A stretch of DNA of 49,568 nucleotides from Filobasidium wieringae (Eukaryota > Basidiomycota > Tremellomycetes > Filobasidiales > Filobasidiaceae), in NCBI GenBank assembly GCA_001600055.1, contig BCIV01000004.1, positions 490,642 through 540,209 of the forward strand. Reading direction: 5' to 3'. Positions 1 through 10,950 of the stretch are shown here, piece by piece. A program made the translations under genes and the position numbers. Positions within the stretch are counted from its first letter, which is position 1, and each line of letters opens with the position of its first letter. The notes beneath the pieces were generated by a model. That model was given only the letters and a program-made list of their open reading frames with translations. It made no database searches and was not told where the DNA came from.

Positions 1-917
1 GTTGTTTATGTTTCATGATTCCCTTTGTGTTTGAGATTGCCAATCCATATGTCATCCATATGGCTTATTGCCAATGATGTCAAATCATTGCAAATTGCAA
101 CATTATAGGCTCCTTGAGAGGTATGAACTAAGGTCATATACACATCATTAGGCCTCTGTTATCACGTGGTTTTCACGGATGGGAGAACTGCCCGTCGGCA
201 ATACAGTTTTACAGGTTGTCCATTGACCTTAGCTAGCATAATTGTAGTAGAGTTCTCCATCCGTTATACATCCTCATAGTGTACATCATACACTACACAT
301 ACAAGTCCCTGGTACCAGTCCCATTGGACCCACATTGGCAACATGGTCCTAACCAAGACTTACTCAGCAGAAGTGCATCTGGTTCAACCTGTTTGGTGTC
401 TCCCAGCTTGGTGAAGAGGGTGATAGCAAGATCTGCATATGTAAGCGTGCGTGAGGACTACTTGATAAACATAAAAGAGAGAGAACCGCGATACATTGGG
501 CTGATTGAGGGGGCCATCTCAACCTTGCTATCAATCAGCAAAAAAGATCAATCACAAGGGGAAGGGAGACAGTGCATGGAGCTGGGACCAGTGTGAGAAA
601 TTTTGTACGAGCCGTACAGGGAAGATTAGTAGATACATGTTGTGGCTGGGTCTTCTTGAACATGTAACGCTGTGTGCCCAATGCTTGACATATGTTCAAT
701 ATGATATATGTTGGATATGCGCTATTGCGCTATGCAACCTCAGCCTAGTGTCATGTGATACCCTTCCTCTTGCGCGCGTCCTCCCTCTCTCTGGCTCTCT
801 CCTCTACAAGTCATCCTCATCCTTCCGTACTACTTTACTTTAGTTTCCCTGTTGTGGTTTATACAAATCACTGAATCACAACTGGTATGTTACCTTGTAG
901 TAGTGATACTCCACATA
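1..917. other. Intergenic DNA, no gene recognised
   Basis: No ORF here has family-like sequence, splice continuity or other coding signs; the two longest plus-strand ORFs, 279-596 and 505-843, overlap in different frames and resemble nothing known to me. A 14-bp word (cactgaatcacaac) at 869-882 recurs at 1724-1737, just beyond the other side of the solo LTR. This is probably repeat-rich spacer. Confidence 0.6.
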
Positions 918-1714
918 TGTTACGGCAGGTTCTCGACGTCACAGGTCTAATAGCAAACACTACTCGTAAGTTATCTGGATGGTGGAATAAGGACCGAGTT
1001 GTTGTAACTCGGTTAGTTCTAAGCGGTGGACAAGTTATTCGACCGAATTAAGGGATTCGGTTAGATTCCGTAAGTTATGGGAATCGAAGAGATTAGTATC
1101 GAACGTTGATATTGATCGGTTTAGGTGAAGAACGAAGGTTGTATGAGAACAACTTAGCGAGATCCTATTGTAGTAACCTCTTCACAGTACGTCTTGAATT
1201 GGTAATTCAGTAGGTGTAAATAGAATGCGATATTGGACTTGAATCCCCTATACAATTCGGTTGACTCTGTATAGACGATTCAATCCCTAACTATATATAT
1301 ACTAAAATGGAAACACTGCGAGACCACAAACAAGGAAAAGAGAGCGATACCACCACGAGTCGTCTAAGTTGTTTTTGCTAGATTCGGTTGAATCCTATTT
1401 TGTATTTTGGAACCGAGAATAGAGAACGAGCTGGATAGAGAAGTAGTCGGTAGGTTGTTTGACGGATCCGGTTGAACCTTGTAACGAGCAACCGAATATG
1501 GGTGGATGTCTTCTTTGTTGGTTTGAGGTGGATCGACTTGTTTGACGGAATAGGAGAAGGCGTTTCGTGTTGTACGGACAATCCGCGATACGAGCGGATT
1601 CGGTCGGCTTTCCCAGCGATCCGGTTGAAACGGAATTAAACCAAAACGGGGTGGTGATTTGGTTGGTTGAGCGAGATTCTACTTGAGCGATGTCTTGATG
1701 AACCATTTGTAACA
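918..1714. mobile_element. Solo LTR of a retrotransposon, family A copy 1
   Basis: A 797-bp element begins TGTTAC and ends GTAACA, a 6-bp terminal inverted repeat with the usual TG...CA borders. It is flanked by a perfect 5-bp target duplication, ACATA, at 913-917 and 1715-1719. A second, nearly identical copy lies at 31889-32766 with a different target duplication. An AT-rich stretch (tatatatat, about 1292-1300) could be the LTR promoter TATA region. No internal retroelement coding sequence, primer-binding site or polypurine tract adjoins it, so it is a solo LTR left by LTR-LTR recombination. The superfamily (Ty3 or Ty1) cannot be told from the LTR alone. The minus-strand ORFs within it are not genes. 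Confidence 0.93.
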
Positions 1715-2163
1715 ACATACTTTCACTGAATCACAACAATACATGTACACCTTAGTTAGTCTCTCTCTTTCCTACAAGAGCCCAACTTACATGACAGCAC
1801 CGCATACATACTGGTTAGAGTTGGCATGAGTTTTGTGAAGACACAGGTTTCTTTAGGGAATACCGTCTTCGTTGTTGCCGGTCTTCTAAGAAAATTCTTT
1901 GATGTTACCGTAATCAAGCGATCTCCATTAACAAGTGGGTAGCTAATCCTTTGCTTACGGTCCTCCTAAGGCTTAGAACAAGTATTGGGTATGTATTCAA
2001 TATATGTTATTGGTTGGATGACTCTATCTGTTTGGTGTTGTAGCGTCTTAAGCATGCTGACTTTGCCTCCTGATATGTCAAGAGGGTGGCAACCAACCTA
2101 CAAGGTGTCTACTATATATACTAATTGGATGGTAGGATATTACCCTGCTACACTAGTCCTGAT
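1715..2163. other. Intergenic DNA, no gene recognised
   Basis: Moderately AT-rich spacer between the solo LTR and the minisatellite. No conserved coding frame or RNA gene is visible. Confidence 0.5.
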
Positions 2164-2335
2164 GGTACCATCTTGCGTCATTGCGTCAGTGCGCCAGTGT
2201 GCCCATGTGCCCATGTGCCCATGCGCCAGTGCGTCAGTGCGTCACCTTGTGTCATCCTGCACCATCTTGCATCATTCTGTACCATCCTTGCGCCACCTTG
2301 CGCCATCCTTTGGGGACCTTGCGCCATCTTGTGCC
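2164..2335. repeat. Degenerate minisatellite, 8-bp unit passing into 10-bp unit
   Basis: The left part (about 2175-2235) is built of 8-bp variants of TGCGTCAG or TGTGCCCA. From about 2236 the unit becomes 10 bp, variants of TGCGCCATCT. Because neither unit creates stop codons on the plus strand, overlapping ORFs run through it in all three frames; these are by-products of the repeat and no protein is proposed. The two unit types share the core TGCGYCA, so one may have arisen from the other. Confidence 0.75.
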
Positions 2336-3128
2336 GTGGCTTGGCATTGCATCTCCTCTGTGGCTGAGTGCTATGTCTCTGTTTTCCCCATTCCTTTACA
2401 AGTTCAAAAGTCTCAGTCTAAGTCGTTTTTTTTATAAAAAACCACTAGCCTTGGATGGCACTTTAGATGTCATAGCCGTCTAGTTTTTAGACGCGTTTAA
2501 AGCTGGCGTCTAAAACTATAGACACTGTCTAAACCTGTTACAACCTGATTGGTAACTGAGTCGTAACTGTCAGGCGGAAGAGTTGGATGGTGAATCGGGT
2601 GTTCAGGCAATGTACTTGGGCGGTTATGTTGTATCGATTGGCTGAGACGTAAAGTAGCCGGGTTGAAGTCAGGAACTGATTTGATTGAGTATGAAGTGTC
2701 GAGACTAGTGTAGAGGATAGATAGAAGTTGGGAACAAATGATATTGATCTCTTGCCTAAGTACAAGGCAAGAGTCGAGATAGACGAAACAGAGACAAGTG
2801 TCTAGTCTATATACATTACAAGATGAACAAGTCAGAGACAAGAGAGTTCAAGATAAAAAGCAAGATAAGGTCCAAGTCCGAGATTATCCGACGCAGGATG
2901 CCAAAGTCCAATCTGATGCCGATATTGGTAAGCATATTGGTAATACCGGAGGATTAAATGTGGAGGTAATCTACCGAGGTTGCTGAATGATAGTCCGAGG
3001 TAGATATGATTTGTAATGGTATGGATGATTTGGTGAACATCACTGAATAGGTTGGGTAGATCCTCATACTGATGTTGGGAGCTGCTGGAATAGTACTCGG
3101 AGTATGCCGGATCCTGACAAAACCCTTA
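2336..3128. repeat. Repeat-like spacer with TTAGAC/GTCTAA palindromes (left cluster)
   Basis: No gene is recognised. The stretch 2460-2535 is packed with GTCTA and TAGAC words, including the inverted pair CGTCTA (2477-2482) and TAGACG (2488-2493). Similar words recur at 3680-3870 on the far side of a solo LTR. TGGCAC at 2456-2461 and GTGCCA at 3869-3874 could be the ends of one old element, but I see no target duplication around them. Confidence 0.4.
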
Positions 3129-3133
3129 GATGG

Positions 3134-3532
3134 TGTCACAGGAGGACAATAGAGAGTACTCGGCACCTGGAGAAAGCGCATGCCGTATTCGTTGAGTGGC
3201 TAGCGCCAATCCCCGGCGCGCTATGGTACGGAAGCGCACGGGCCCGGTTCGTACCGTAGGGGGCCGTAGAGTATTTGAAAGAGGAATGTCGAGATAGGTT
3301 ATGAGACGGCTTGAGTGAGAACTCAAGCGACGATATAAAATATCAATTTACCGATAACAATTGGTTAGCTACGGCTAGTTGAATAAGGTCATTACATTAG
3401 CGTGCTAGTTTGACTTAGAACCGAACGAACGAATTGCCAGAGAATCCTTACGAACGACATCCGAACCGACCTGAACCGACCGAAAACGTACTGAACCGTA
3501 ATTGACTAAAGTCGAACAAGCACCCCGTGACA
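3134..3532. mobile_element. Solo LTR of a second retrotransposon family (B)
   Basis: A 399-bp element begins TGTCAC and ends GTGACA (6-bp terminal inverted repeat) and is bounded by a perfect 5-bp target duplication, GATGG, at 3129-3133 and 3533-3537. It includes a TATA-like stretch (gatataaaat, about 3331-3340). Its sequence does not resemble the family A LTR. There is no adjacent retroelement coding sequence, so it too is a solo LTR. It sits inside a segment flanked by palindrome clusters, so it is probably nested in older repeat DNA. Confidence 0.85.
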
Positions 3533-3537
3533 GATGG

Positions 3538-4993
3538 CTGAATTTTGAAGGGATCCTGAATGACAAAGTTTGAGTTCAATCAATCATTCTACATTGTTTT
3601 TCTACCATTCATATGGCCTCTAGTACATCCAGTTGGGCACTGCATGCTGTGGCTGAAGGCAGAGGCATGATACAAGTTGACGTCTAGTCGCCTCATGGCA
3701 TTGGACGCCGTCTAGATGCCTGACTTAGCCATCTAAAGTCCAAAAGTCTAGAAAAATGACAAAAGTTTTAGACTTAGACTTGAACTTAGATGCCATCTAA
3801 TCGACGCTGTCTAAGTTAGACGCCATTTGCCGCCTAAAATCTGCCGTCCAGCCGTCTAACTTAGACGTGTGCCAACTGTAATGCTGGTAGTACAGCAGTC
3901 CATATCTACATTTGCAGAAGGTTAGTAAGGTTTTGAAAGCTTTGTGCACACATTCCACAATTTCCACTTCAATGCTGTCAATGCGCTTGATTGGCTCAAG
4001 ATTGGTGTCCAATCAGGTGATGAGTAAGAAGAGCCAAGGATCATCTTTCACAGAGCATCAACCTCGAAACACAGAGATTCCGCCGTTCATCATCCTGCAA
4101 CCGTGAAGTTCTCAATAGGGTGTTGTATATACGGGAGGCCAGAGGTTTATTGGCAGCAAGATCGTTCGGGATTTGCGTCAACATTGTCTTAAGTATGGCT
4201 TTTCGGTGATGCCACTGTTTCAGACCAAGGTCATGAAGCAGTTTCCTTGTTTGTAATTGCTGCAGTTTGCCTCGACCTTATTCCACCCCTCAACGGATAG
4301 GCCAACCCCAACTTAGCTTTCAACCTCAATCTAACAGAGGAAGACCAGACTTTAGCGTCGGTCCATCAGACACTGCCTTGGAGACTTCAACCAGGGCAGT
4401 AGCCAACAGAGCGGGACTGTGTGAGGGAGCAATCGGGAAAGGCAAGTCGAACTCCTCGTGGACGATCTCTTCTCCATCAGCTGGCCCCATCGAAGAATCT
4501 TGCGAGACTCAAACGTTGCCTCGAACCACTTACTTCAGCGCGCTCTCTTGCAGGCTGAGAAGTAAAAGGCGCCCTTTCTTTGGCGTCTCTGGTTTCGGTA
4601 CAAACAACGAGGGCAGAAGCTTGTGCGGTTTCCGAATCAGACAGAGCTTCAGTTGACTGGAGAAGCATGCTGGTCGGCAATCTGTACGGTCCAAGGGGTT
4701 TAACCCTCACTTCAGCTGGCTATCAATTCAGCTACCGATCACCACGGTCTTGCAGACTTGCTATTGGCCAATCTTAAATGAGATCCTTGAATGCATAGCA
4801 GTACCATCACAATCTAATCCGAGCCTTCTCGGGCAGTAGAGCTTCGAGTCATGTACCTCCCATCTCGTTATGTCTCCAGCCAAGAGTTGGTTGATAGACG
4901 GGATGTCCTTGTAGGGTTCGTTATATGCTTGCGGACTAGAAATACAACTGTATCGATGCCGTGTCGTCGTTGATTTTGATTGATCCCTCCAGT
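3538..4993. other. Repeat-like spacer with right palindrome cluster; no gene recognised
   Basis: The stretch 3680-3870 carries many TTAGAC/GTCTAA words, including two palindromes, GTCTAAGTTAGAC (3809-3821) and CGTCTAACTTAGACG (3853-3867). The region 4267-4777 has overlapping plus-strand ORFs of 129 and 65 codons with no recognisable family, perhaps a decayed mobile element. The final about 200 bp should include the RPB8 3' UTR. Confidence 0.45.
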
Positions 4994-5717
4994 TCAGTGT
5001 CTGATTAGAAGATACACGTTCTCCCCTATCACCAACTCTTGCAGGTGACGGTAACTCCCTCTCAAAGCCATTAGCAGTCCACCAAAGGAGAGGTAAGCCG
5101 TCCTATAGATGATTGACACACTCTGTTTTAGATCAATGCTGCGGGACACTAAAAGCGCGTACACTCACGTCGAATTTTCTCCACTTCGCGATTCGTCGAA
5201 TTTGTAAATCTATCAAGAGTATGGGACGGGTAAGCAACGGAGTTGGTCGAAGTGACGATCGATCCCGACTGGAGACAGGTCTCGCTTACCTTGCCATACA
5301 TCACATACTCGTATTCTTCTGCCAGACCTTCGTCACCACCCCTCCACATCTCTCTTTTCGCCGTCTTCTTTCCAGCAGCATCTCCAGCCAAAGCTCCTGC
5401 GGTCATATCTTCGTCGTCCCCATCGTCATGCAATGATTTCGCAAGAGTGAGAGTGAAATGCTCGGAGGGTTTGAACTCTATAAGCTCATTTGCAAAGTCC
5501 AAAGTGAGCGTAAGAGACCGCTGGGTGGCATTGGTGCTGAGCCGGGACACCCTGTCGAATTTTTTGCCGTCCTTGTCGATATCCTAGAATTATCCAAGTA
5601 ATGCGTGATGAATTTCATGTGCGTGACTCGAAGGTTCCCGAAATCCCAAAATGACGGTTGTTTGCTCACCTTGACCTGGAACTTGTCCGTGAAAAGGATG
5701 TTACCTCCTGTCGACAT
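4994..5717 (-). CDS. RPB8: RNA polymerases I, II and III common subunit RPABC3
   Basis: This small subunit is shared by the three nuclear RNA polymerases and sits on the largest subunit near the pore. The model is complement(join(4994..5102,5170..5210,5290..5583,5670..5717)), 163 aa against about 146 in yeast. It starts with MSTGGNILFTD. The family motif LAEEYEYVMYGK ends exon 2, and exon 4 carries AYLSFGGLLMALRG and the C-terminal YLLIRH, close to the SFGGLLMRLEG and YLLIRR of yeast Rpb8. An acidic, Gly/Ala-rich insertion (about residues 65-85, after DDGDDEDMT) accounts for the extra length. The gene is divergent from the guanine deaminase gene, with a shared upstream region of 364 bp. All four exons join in frame. 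Confidence 0.95.
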
Positions 5718-6081
5718 GCCGAACCCTGATGATGTGCGAGTAGAGACGAGGGTTGATGCGCCAGACGAGAGTGAGTGAAGCGATCGGTCAATTGTTACGA
5801 TTACTTGGTGAGAAGCTTGAGAAGTTGAACGTCTGTTCAAAATGTCAAACGGGATATCTCCACCTCGAAGAGGGCAGCAGTCACGCATTTGCTATTTCCA
5901 CCTTTGCTTCCGGTGTTGACGGAGTTGTGCGACTTGTGATAAGGAGATGATCGGATGCAATCAGCTACATCAATACTCTCTCATCATCACTCGCTGCCAG
6001 CTATTAGTACTACAGCAGCCATGCCATGCCATTCACATCGCCGCTCCCGCTCTAGCTACTCCCACCCTACCTACATCAGTC
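5718..6081. promoter_or_regulatory. Divergent intergenic region of RPB8 and GUD1
   Basis: This 364-bp spacer separates two start codons facing outwards and must hold both promoters. I see no clear TATA box. An in-frame ATG at 5947 would add 45 residues to the deaminase; the family start favours 6082. Confidence 0.6.
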
Positions 6082-7773
6082 ATGGCCACGCTATACTACG
6101 GATCATTCGTTCACTCCCTCACCCTGGATCGACTCGAATACAACGTAGACTCTCTCATCCACGTATCACCTACCGGTCACATAGACTGGATCGAACGCCA
6201 AGTACAGCCTGACCAGCTGCAGCAGGTAGCATCTAAACATGGAGTAGCTCTAACCGACGCCTCTAGCGCTTTGACGTTCATCGAGCTTGGTCAGGACGAG
6301 TTTATCTGTCCAGGGCTCATAGATACCCATACCGTTAGTGATCGCTTCGGAGCTCGTCTCGCTAGACTGACCTCGCTGACGACTCGGACTCACATTGATA
6401 GCACGCGCCTCAGTACCCCAATCTCGGACTGGGACAGGAGTATCAACTACTGGACTGGTTATCCAACGTGACCTTCCCTAGGGAGGCCATGTTTTCCGAT
6501 GCAAGCTATGCAGCCGAGGTCTATGAGCAAGTCGTGAAACGAACGTTAGCTGTCGGCGTACGTGTCGTGTCTTGCATGTCTTGTCAGAAATGGACTGATC
6601 TCAAACATCTTCTATTGATCAGGTCACTACATCCTGCTATTATGCAAGCCTCCATGAACAGGCTTCGACGATATTGGCTGACACGGTCGACCGAATAGGT
6701 GAGCAGAGACTACGGGTTGCATAGTCTGATCGCTAAGATCGCATCTCAGGTCAACGTGCCTTGATTGGCAAATGTAATATGGATCGAAACTGTCCTCCAG
6801 AGTATCGCGAACCATCTCCGACCGAATCGATTAGAGCGACATGCAGTCTCGTATCGCACATCAGATCGTTACCCTCATCCAAAACAGCGGGTGTACCTTT
6901 AGTACGGCCTTGCATTACTCCCCGATTCGCCTTAGCTTGCTCAACAGAACTTATGAGCTCGTTGCGAAATCTAATAAAAAGCGATCCCAGCTTGAACGTG
7001 CAAACACACCTTTCCGAAAACACAAACGAAATCAAAACCACGATGGAATTATTTCCAGATTGTGAAAGCTACACTCAAGTTTACGACAAGTTTGGAATGC
7101 TTCGCAAGGGATCAATTTTGGCACATTGTGTATGGCTTGACCAGGCAGAGATGCAGCTCATCGGCGAGAGAAAGGCAGGCGTGAGCCACTGCCCAACCAG
7201 CAATTTCAACCTTATGAGCGGTGGTGCGAGAGTTGGGGCCATGTTGGATGAAGGTATCGAGGTAAGTTGTCGAGCTGGCTTGCACGAGCAATACATGGGC
7301 TAACGAATATAGGAAATGACTAGGTTGGACTAGGTAGCGACTGTGGAGGAGGATTTGCTATTGGGATCTTATCACAAATACGGGATGCGTCCAAGCTTGC
7401 CAAGATGCTGGCTATTCAAGGTGCCAACGAGCAATCGACACAATCGCCACCAAAGAGATATTCGAATAAACCTCTTTCCATAGCGAACTTGTTTCACATG
7501 GCCACGTTGGGAGGAGCCTCGATATGCAACCTGCATGACCACACGGGCAACTTCGAGGTTGGTAAAGAATTCGATGCGCTTCGGGTCTCTCCTGGCCGCA
7601 GTCCCGGATTTTTTCACAACGTAGGCGAAAGATCCGTTAGCACCCGTTCCCCGACAGAAAGACTGGCCGACTTGAAAAAGATATTTGAACGGTTCCTCTT
7701 CGTCAGCGACGATCGCGACATCGCAGATGTATGGGTCAGAGGTCGGCGAGTCGCAGGCTATGACACGAAATAG
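6082..7773 (+). CDS. GUD1: Guanine deaminase
   Basis: This enzyme hydrolyses guanine to xanthine and ammonia in purine salvage and degradation, probably in the cytosol. The model is join(6082..6333,6402..6557,6623..6698,6750..7261,7324..7773), 481 aa, normal for the family. Amidohydrolase hallmarks are visible: PGLIDTHTHAPQYP spans the exon 1/2 junction and supplies the HxH metal ligands (His83 and His85), followed by SHCPTSNFNL and VGLGSDCGGG, where the Asp is the expected last ligand. The start at 6082 gives the usual short beta-strand N-terminus; an upstream in-frame ATG at 5947 exists. The gene converges on DID2 with about 200 bp between stop codons. Confidence 0.93.
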
Positions 7774-7975
7774 ATTGGTAGAGTAGTCAAATTCATGTAA
7801 TCGCTGTCTGTTTGTATTGTCCAGGTGGTCAGAGTAGGAACCAGAAGTTGTAGATCCTAAGTCAAACTCGCGATCCGATCCGACTTCACGTCATTGCATG
7901 TCATCTTCATTAAGCTACCTACTGCTGATACAACGATGAATTTCATTTGGAGTGTGGACGACATTACCTCTAACC

Positions 7976-8916
7976 TCAGGTAGCGGGCTGACGTAGGGTC
8001 GATTTCGCAGTCGTGTCAACGGACATCGACATGGTAGCATTCACTGAACTCACTCTCAAGGCCCTCAATCTCTCTGCGAGTCTGCCGTCTTCCTCTCGGA
8101 CGGGCGTCGAAGCGATTGGTTCTTGCTCCTTAACGTTGCCATCTGGGACTTTGCTAACCAGTTCGTGCTGCCTCTCCAGCCCTGCTTCGTCCGCAACTTG
8201 ATTGATCAATAGATCGACCTGATCTTGGGGTGTAGTCATGGCTGTGGTGCTGGACATTGCCCCTTCCATATAAGAAGTCTGAACATCCAGATCCGAGAAT
8301 TGCGTTTCAAATTTATCCATCACCATTGAAATCTGACGGAGTATTCCGATCAGCTTGGGTTGTCCCCTTTCAGGAGAACAAACCTGCAGATGGTCCAACT
8401 TACCCGTTCTAGATTCATGCTCTCCAAGGCCTTGTCCATACCCTTGACGACCTGTCCCATACTACCTGTGACTTGCCGCATCGTTACAGCCGTTTCTACT
8501 CTACTGGCAACGGCATCGATCCGGGAAGATAGTCGAAGAAGGTTTAATGACTCGGTCTTCTTGCGGATAGCATTACTAGCATATATTCTCGCTCCCTCCG
8601 TATTCCCTTGTTGTAGAGCCTGTGTACTCGAAGGAAGATCAAAGGATATCGAAATCTAGGTCAGGTGTGAAATGTATACTTTTTTCAGCTTGCTCTTCTC
8701 CAGCCCTTCATCTTTGGACGCTTTCTTTGCTTGACGTTGTAGCGACTTTGCAGTGAACTACGAGCGAAGAACGATTCGTCAATTTCCTTGGTGCTTGGCG
8801 CTGCATTGTCACCCGAACTGATAGTTTACCTTGAGCGAGAAGAGGGATTCTGAAGTGGCCTGCTCAGTACTCAGGCCTTATCGATCTTCGTTGTACTTAC
8901 TCTCGAGATTACTCAT
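7976..8916 (-). CDS. DID2: ESCRT-III-associated protein Did2/CHMP1 (Vps46)
   Basis: This protein acts at endosomes, linking ESCRT-III filaments to the Vps4 ATPase during multivesicular body sorting. The model is complement(join(7976..7987,8054..8332,8404..8619,8680..8757,8830..8849,8901..8916)), 206 aa (yeast Did2 about 204). The N-terminus MSNLEKSLFSLKFTAK is diagnostic for CHMP1, as are [15 protein letters not shown] and the MIM1-type helix LAERLRALR near the C-terminus. The first two exons are 16 and 20 bp and the last only 12 bp. The final 66-bp intron (7988-8053) is a multiple of three with no stop, so retaining it would insert 22 residues just after MIM1 without breaking the frame. Confidence 0.93.
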
Positions 8917-9335
8917 GGCGTTGAGGTGAATGTAGAAGAGGCTGAGAAGGTGCGTGAGGGGGTTAGAGTCGATTAGCAGGTAGCCGGTAGCAGGATGCAG
9001 TCGATGGTTGCATATGATGTATCTGTATATCTGTTGAGGCCAGGGTGATCTCATAGTACGCGTCATCTCCGACACAGATGACAGAGTATCAACTAGTAGC
9101 CTAGTAGTAGAGCTAGTAGACCTTCCACTTCCACTCTACTACTATCACTACTATCGACTAGCCACTAGCTCGTGCTCATCGACTCGTCCCCATTTCCTGC
9201 CGCTGCTTCGTCGCCAACTATAGCCAGCTGCTCCTATAGCTTGATGTTCAGCAGTAGTCTCTCTTGAACAGCTCTCGATCGACATTACCTAAACAACATG
9301 CGCTAGACAGCTTAATCGGCTCAGCCCTTGAAAAC
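8917..9335. promoter_or_regulatory. Divergent intergenic region of DID2 and GPI18
   Basis: The 419-bp spacer contains three CTAGTAG words (9093-9099, 9101-9107, 9113-9119) and a perfect 11-bp inverted repeat, tagtagtagag at 9102-9112 and ctctactacta at 9134-9144. It could form a hairpin or bind a dimeric factor. No TATA box is obvious. Confidence 0.45.
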
Positions 9336-10950
9336 ATGCATACAAAAGTTCTGGTGAGGCTCAAGATGTGGTACCCAAAGTCTTTCGTGCTTACGAGCTT
9401 GAGATCGCAGAACCCTATACCGAAAGCGATAGGAATAAGGCTTTCGTTCCTTGCATTACTCAACTTGCTCTCGATTTCTCGATGGGCTTTCGACTCCTCT
9501 GGCTCGGTCGTCTTGAACTCGGCTGATCCATACAAGCAGTTCTTACACGCTCACTATGGTTTAGAGAAATACTTTCGCTGGGATGGCCTTTACTTCGCTC
9601 AGATCGCCTCTAATGGCTATGAAAGGGAACAAGAACTGGCGTTCTTTCCCTTATGGCCGCTTCTCATGCGATGGACTGGAACGCTTGTCTGGAAGCTTGG
9701 AAGATCGACCCCTGCCATGGATATTCAGGATGTAATGCTTGGAGGAGTAATCTTGGCTAATATAGCTAGCGTATTGGCCGTGATTGCTTTTCACAAGTCA
9801 GTTCTACCTCTTGGACCGCCTTCTACCACCAGCCTCTGATAATGACCTTATATCTGTAGACTTACTAGCCTTGTCATCCGGAACAGTGTCTTTGCCTATA
9901 TAGCAACGATAATGTACGCTATGCACCCTGCACCTGGAATCTCTTCGGTGCCATATACCGAGCCGTTCTATGCGCTTTGTACGTTCGGAGGATCCTGGCT
10001 TCTTCTCCGCCAACACGAACAGAATTCCGAACATCGTTCTATCTCCACGATGCGCCGACAAACATCGATTGTAACTCTGGACGTCCTAAATAGACTGCGG
10101 CTTGACCGGATCATCGGCCTACTTTGCTTGATGCTCGCAACTGGTACAAGAAGCTTGGGAATTCTCAACTGTGTCTCGATTGGTTGGCCTAGTTTGGTTC
10201 GAGTATATCGGGAAAAGAAATGGCGGTTGGTACGTCACTAGGCCTGGGACCTGGGGCAAAGCTCGAGTTCACCATCTGTCCCTTGCAGACAACCCTCGTT
10301 TCACTCGTTCTGCCTGCCGGCAAATGCCTGATGGTCGCCTTTCCGTCCGCCCTATTCCAGTATCAAGCATGGGTCTCGCTATGTCGAGATAAATATCAGA
10401 CGCCATGGTGCGCAAACAAAATCCCTCTGGCTTATAGCTATATCCAGGATCACTACTGGTCTGTACTGTCGGAACTGTAGGTTACGGGCGATGGATGTTC
10501 ATTTTGGCTCTGATCAATAGGGACGTGGGATTCTTGCGATACTGGAAGGTTGCGCAATTGCCAAACTTTGCGATCGCTTCACCCATACTCGTGCTCTCTG
10601 TCTACGGGTTGGCCAAGTATGGGAGCCATCTATGTGAAACTCCCAATCAAGCTACTCTTGATCGGCAACGGAGATTAGGCCACAATGACATGGCTTTCTG
10701 GAGGAACAGAGGGATTCTCCCCTTCTTCCTGATTCATTTAATCACGACGTGGCTGGTGCTGTTTGCTTCTCACACGCAAATTGCCCTTCGAATATCCATA
10801 GCTAACCCCGTGATCTACTGGACGGCAGCCTCGTTAGTGAGCTCTTCCGAAGCAGATCAAGCGAAATGGGGAAGAAGGTGGTTGAGGTGGACCGCGACTT
10901 GGGGCTGTATCAGCATAGTATTGTGGTCGGGCTTCTATCCACCTGCATGA
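9336..10950 (+). CDS. GPI18: GPI mannosyltransferase 2 (PIG-V family)
   Basis: This ER membrane enzyme adds the second mannose to the GPI anchor precursor. The model is join(9336..9796,9860..10229,10289..10458,10521..10950), 476 aa. Recognisable PIG-V blocks are RWDGLYFAQIASNGY and AFFPLWPLLMR in exon 1, PYTEPFYAL and GTRSLGILN in exon 2, PWCANKIPLAYSYIQDHYW in exon 3 and VGFLRYW at the start of exon 4. The C-terminus has SHTQIALRISIANPVIYW. Many hydrophobic segments fit a multi-spanning protein. The ORF runs further upstream without an ATG, so 9336 is the first available start; the Met at 9369 is also possible. Confidence 0.92.

Noticed and set aside
1395..1718. Minus-strand ORFs of 67 and 107 codons
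   Set aside because: They lie wholly within or at the edge of the solo LTR and have no family resemblance; the same frames are interrupted by the gap in copy 2.
1985..2483. Three overlapping plus-strand ORFs, the longest 150 codons
   Set aside because: They are open only because the minisatellite units contain no stops; there is no codon bias or recognisable domain.
4267..4777. ORFs of 129 and 65 codons
   Set aside because: They are in different frames, have no recognised family and lie in repeat-like DNA. Kept only as a note under the spacer entry.
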